Origin: an uncultured Micrococcales bacterium
GTDB lineage: Bacteria > Actinomycetota > Actinomycetes > Actinomycetales > Microbacteriaceae
Reading direction: 5' to 3'
DNA: 6,366 bases
Assembly (NCBI GenBank): GCA_903820955.1
Contig: CAIJJH010000064.1
Location: forward strand, 1 to 6,366
A program made the translations under genes and the position numbers. The notes under the pieces are model-generated. The model made no database searches. It saw only the letters and a program-made list of their open reading frames with translations, and was not told where the DNA came from. Shown in pieces: positions 5,758 to 6,366 of the stretch (positions are counted from its first letter, which is position 1; each line of letters begins with the position of its first letter).

Positions 5758-5902
5758 GTTCCAATCAGGCATTCCGACTCATGCCAAAGGCATTTACGGT
5801 TGCGGGTCAGTGCCGGGTTTACACCGGCTTCCCCTGAGTGGTTGGTGAAAGAACAACTTGCGTTGTCTGCTCAGGTTAGCAGGAGTGCGCGCTCAAGGTT
5901 GG
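5758..5902 (-). ncRNA. Cobalamin (AdoCbl) riboswitch aptamer
   Basis: The - strand carries the family's conserved core in order. CCTGAG (5875-5870) pairs with CTCAGG (5838-5833), enclosing the small ACAAC-GCAA-GTTGT hairpin (5866-5853). It is followed by GGGGAAGCCGGTG, then AAACCCGGCACTGACCCGC and AACCG, a hairpin ATGCC-AAA/TTT-GGCAT (5793-5781), and a B12-box-like AGTCGGAATGCCTG. GCCGG/CCGGC forms the usual stem in the core. Cobalamin binding normally turns expression down. The aptamer lies about 105 nt upstream of the lipoprotein start and controls the whole transporter operon. The edges are approximate; CCAA/TTGG may close the outer stem. Confidence 0.88.
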
Positions 5903-5942
5903 TATTGTTTAGGTAATAACTTGATAGCCGTAATAAAGCGTT
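5899..5942. promoter_or_regulatory. Divergent promoter region between the two riboswitches (weak boxes)
   Basis: About 40 bp must hold promoters for both leaders. Rightward, TTGTTT (5905-5910) and CGTAAT (5929-5934) are 18 nt apart and would start RNA near 5941, right at the glycine aptamer. Leftward, AACAAT (5909-5904) with TTACGG (5933-5928) would start near 5897. A direct repeat GTAATAA (5913-5919 and 5930-5936) also lies here. All boxes are poor matches, so the exact promoters are uncertain. Confidence 0.3.
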
Positions 5943-6105
5943 GCGGGAGAGCAGTTTTAGTACTGCACCGAAGGAGCAATCCTCCCCAGAATCTCTCAGG
6001 TGATCAAACCGCAGCGAATAGGCAACTCTGAAAAGAAGGTCTCAAGACCTCGCCCAAGGTGAAAACCGCGAAAGCGGTGAAGCTCTCAGGCACAGCGACA
6101 GAGGG
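5943..6105 (+). ncRNA. Tandem glycine riboswitch (gcvT RNA motif)
   Basis: Two glycine aptamers sit in series. The first has GGGAGAGC (5945-5952), GCACCGAAGGAGCAA, ATCTCTCAGG, and closes with ACTCTGAAAAG (6025-6035). The second has CGCCCAAGGTGAAA, a GCG-AAA-GC hairpin, AAGCTCTCAGGCA and the end GACAGAGGGGG. These are the signature boxes of the gcvT RNA family. Glycine binding usually switches on glycine-cleavage genes, which fits gcvT directly downstream. Type and order are clear; outer edges are approximate. Confidence 0.95.
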
Positions 6106-6149
6106 GGAGTTCTCGGTTGGCAGAACGCCAACCAGATTTGGAGAACTCC
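6106..6149 (+). promoter_or_regulatory. Two-tier hairpin holding the gcvT ribosome binding site
   Basis: GGAGTTCTC (6106-6114) pairs perfectly over 9 bp with GAGAACTCC (6141-6149). Nested inside is a 7-bp stem GGTTGGC/GCCAACC (6115-6121/6127-6133) with loop AGAAC. The gcvT Shine-Dalgarno GGAGAA (6140-6145) lies in the outer 3' arm and the GTG start follows at once. The 5' arm directly abuts the second glycine aptamer's last stem (CAGAG, 6099-6103). This is probably the switch's expression platform, acting on translation; the mechanism is inferred. Confidence 0.65.
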
Positions 6150-6366
6150 GTGACCCGCAAGACAGCGCTCTACGAAGAACACGCCAAACTTGGCGCGCAG
6201 TTCACCGACTTCGGTGGCTGGGAGATGCCTGTTCGCTACACCTCCGATCTGGTTGAGCACCACGCCGTTCGAAACGAAGCCGGGCTATTCGACATTTCTC
6301 ACATGGCCGAGTTCTTTGTCGCCGGCGCTGGGGCAGCGGACTTCTTGAATTTTGCTCTAGTTGGGC
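6150..6366 (+). CDS. gcvT: Aminomethyltransferase, glycine cleavage T protein (partial, runs off right edge)
   Basis: The first 72 codons of GcvT are present. The protein uses tetrahydrofolate to release ammonia from the aminomethyl-lipoyl H protein and makes 5,10-methylene-THF. The N-terminus TALYEEHAKLGAQFTDFGGW, then EMPVRY, EHHAVRNEAGLFDISHMAEF, follows the well-known GcvT pattern (L-x-x-H-x-x-L-G-A, F-x-G-W-E-M-P-V-x-Y, H-x-A-V-R-x-x-A-G-L-F-D-x-S-H-M). The start is GTG 6150-6152, with GGAG (6140-6143) six nt upstream. Full-length family members run about 360-370 residues, so about four fifths lie beyond the window. It is controlled by the tandem glycine riboswitch just upstream and is divergent from the cobalamin-regulated operon. 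The rest of the glycine-cleavage operon probably follows. Confidence 0.95.
   Translation, partial: MTRKTALYEEHAKLGAQFTDFGGWEMPVRYTSDLVEHHAVRNEAGLFDISHMAEFFVAGAGAADFLNFALVG

Noticed and set aside
5654..5764. 37-codon N-terminal extension of the lipoprotein
   Set aside because: It would put a basic tail before the lipoprotein signal peptide and covers the riboswitch leader. ATG 5653 has a Shine-Dalgarno and starts the signal peptide.
6042..6263. Open frames on both strands over the glycine riboswitch and gcvT start
   Set aside because: They overlap clear aptamer sequence and a recognised gcvT N-terminus, and the products look like no known protein.
1..6366. CRISPR array, insertion sequence, tRNA or attachment site
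   Set aside because: No regularly spaced repeats, transposase motifs, terminal inverted repeats or tRNA-like sequence were seen; gene content and composition look uniform and chromosomal.

Overview
The window looks like a compact chromosomal segment of an actinobacterium, most likely a small-genome Microbacteriaceae relative of moderate GC. The supporting signs are the fused double-ATPase type of ECF transporter, actinobacterial-style protein sequences, overlapping stop/start junctions and very little spacer. The lineage call is inference from style, not a phylogeny.

Layout. Bases 1-96 hold the last 31 codons of a membrane protein that runs in from the left on the + strand. Convergent with it is a 124-aa HicB-like/helix-turn-helix protein (76-450, -). 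It is divergent from a small DoxX-like membrane protein (554-985, +). The ~100-bp gap between these two carries an unusual mirrored sequence centred at base 488, which reads as two overlapping divergent promoters and/or an operator.

From 5653 down to 978 on the - strand runs a tightly packed five-gene operon. Every junction is a stop/start overlap. The order is: a lipoprotein with an alpha/alpha-toroid (transcobalamin alpha-domain-like) fold; a signal-anchored, cysteine-rich protein resembling the DUF4430/transcobalamin beta-domain; an ECF transmembrane coupling (T) protein; a fused double ABC ATPase; and an ECF substrate-binding (S) membrane protein. A cobalamin riboswitch aptamer lies in the leader (about 5758-5902), and a hairpin can mask the ribosome binding site of the first gene. 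My reading is a vitamin B12 uptake system. The capture module would be the two halves of a transcobalamin/intrinsic-factor-like binder made as separate surface proteins, feeding a dedicated ECF transporter. This is the main item of interest in the window.

Back-to-back with the cobalamin riboswitch, on the + strand, is a tandem glycine riboswitch (about 5943-6105). It is followed by a strong hairpin that contains the ribosome binding site of gcvT, the glycine-cleavage T protein. Its first 72 codons (6150-6366) close the window. The gene-free stretch 5654-6149 is therefore almost entirely regulatory RNA, with two divergent weak promoters squeezed into about 40 bp between the aptamers.
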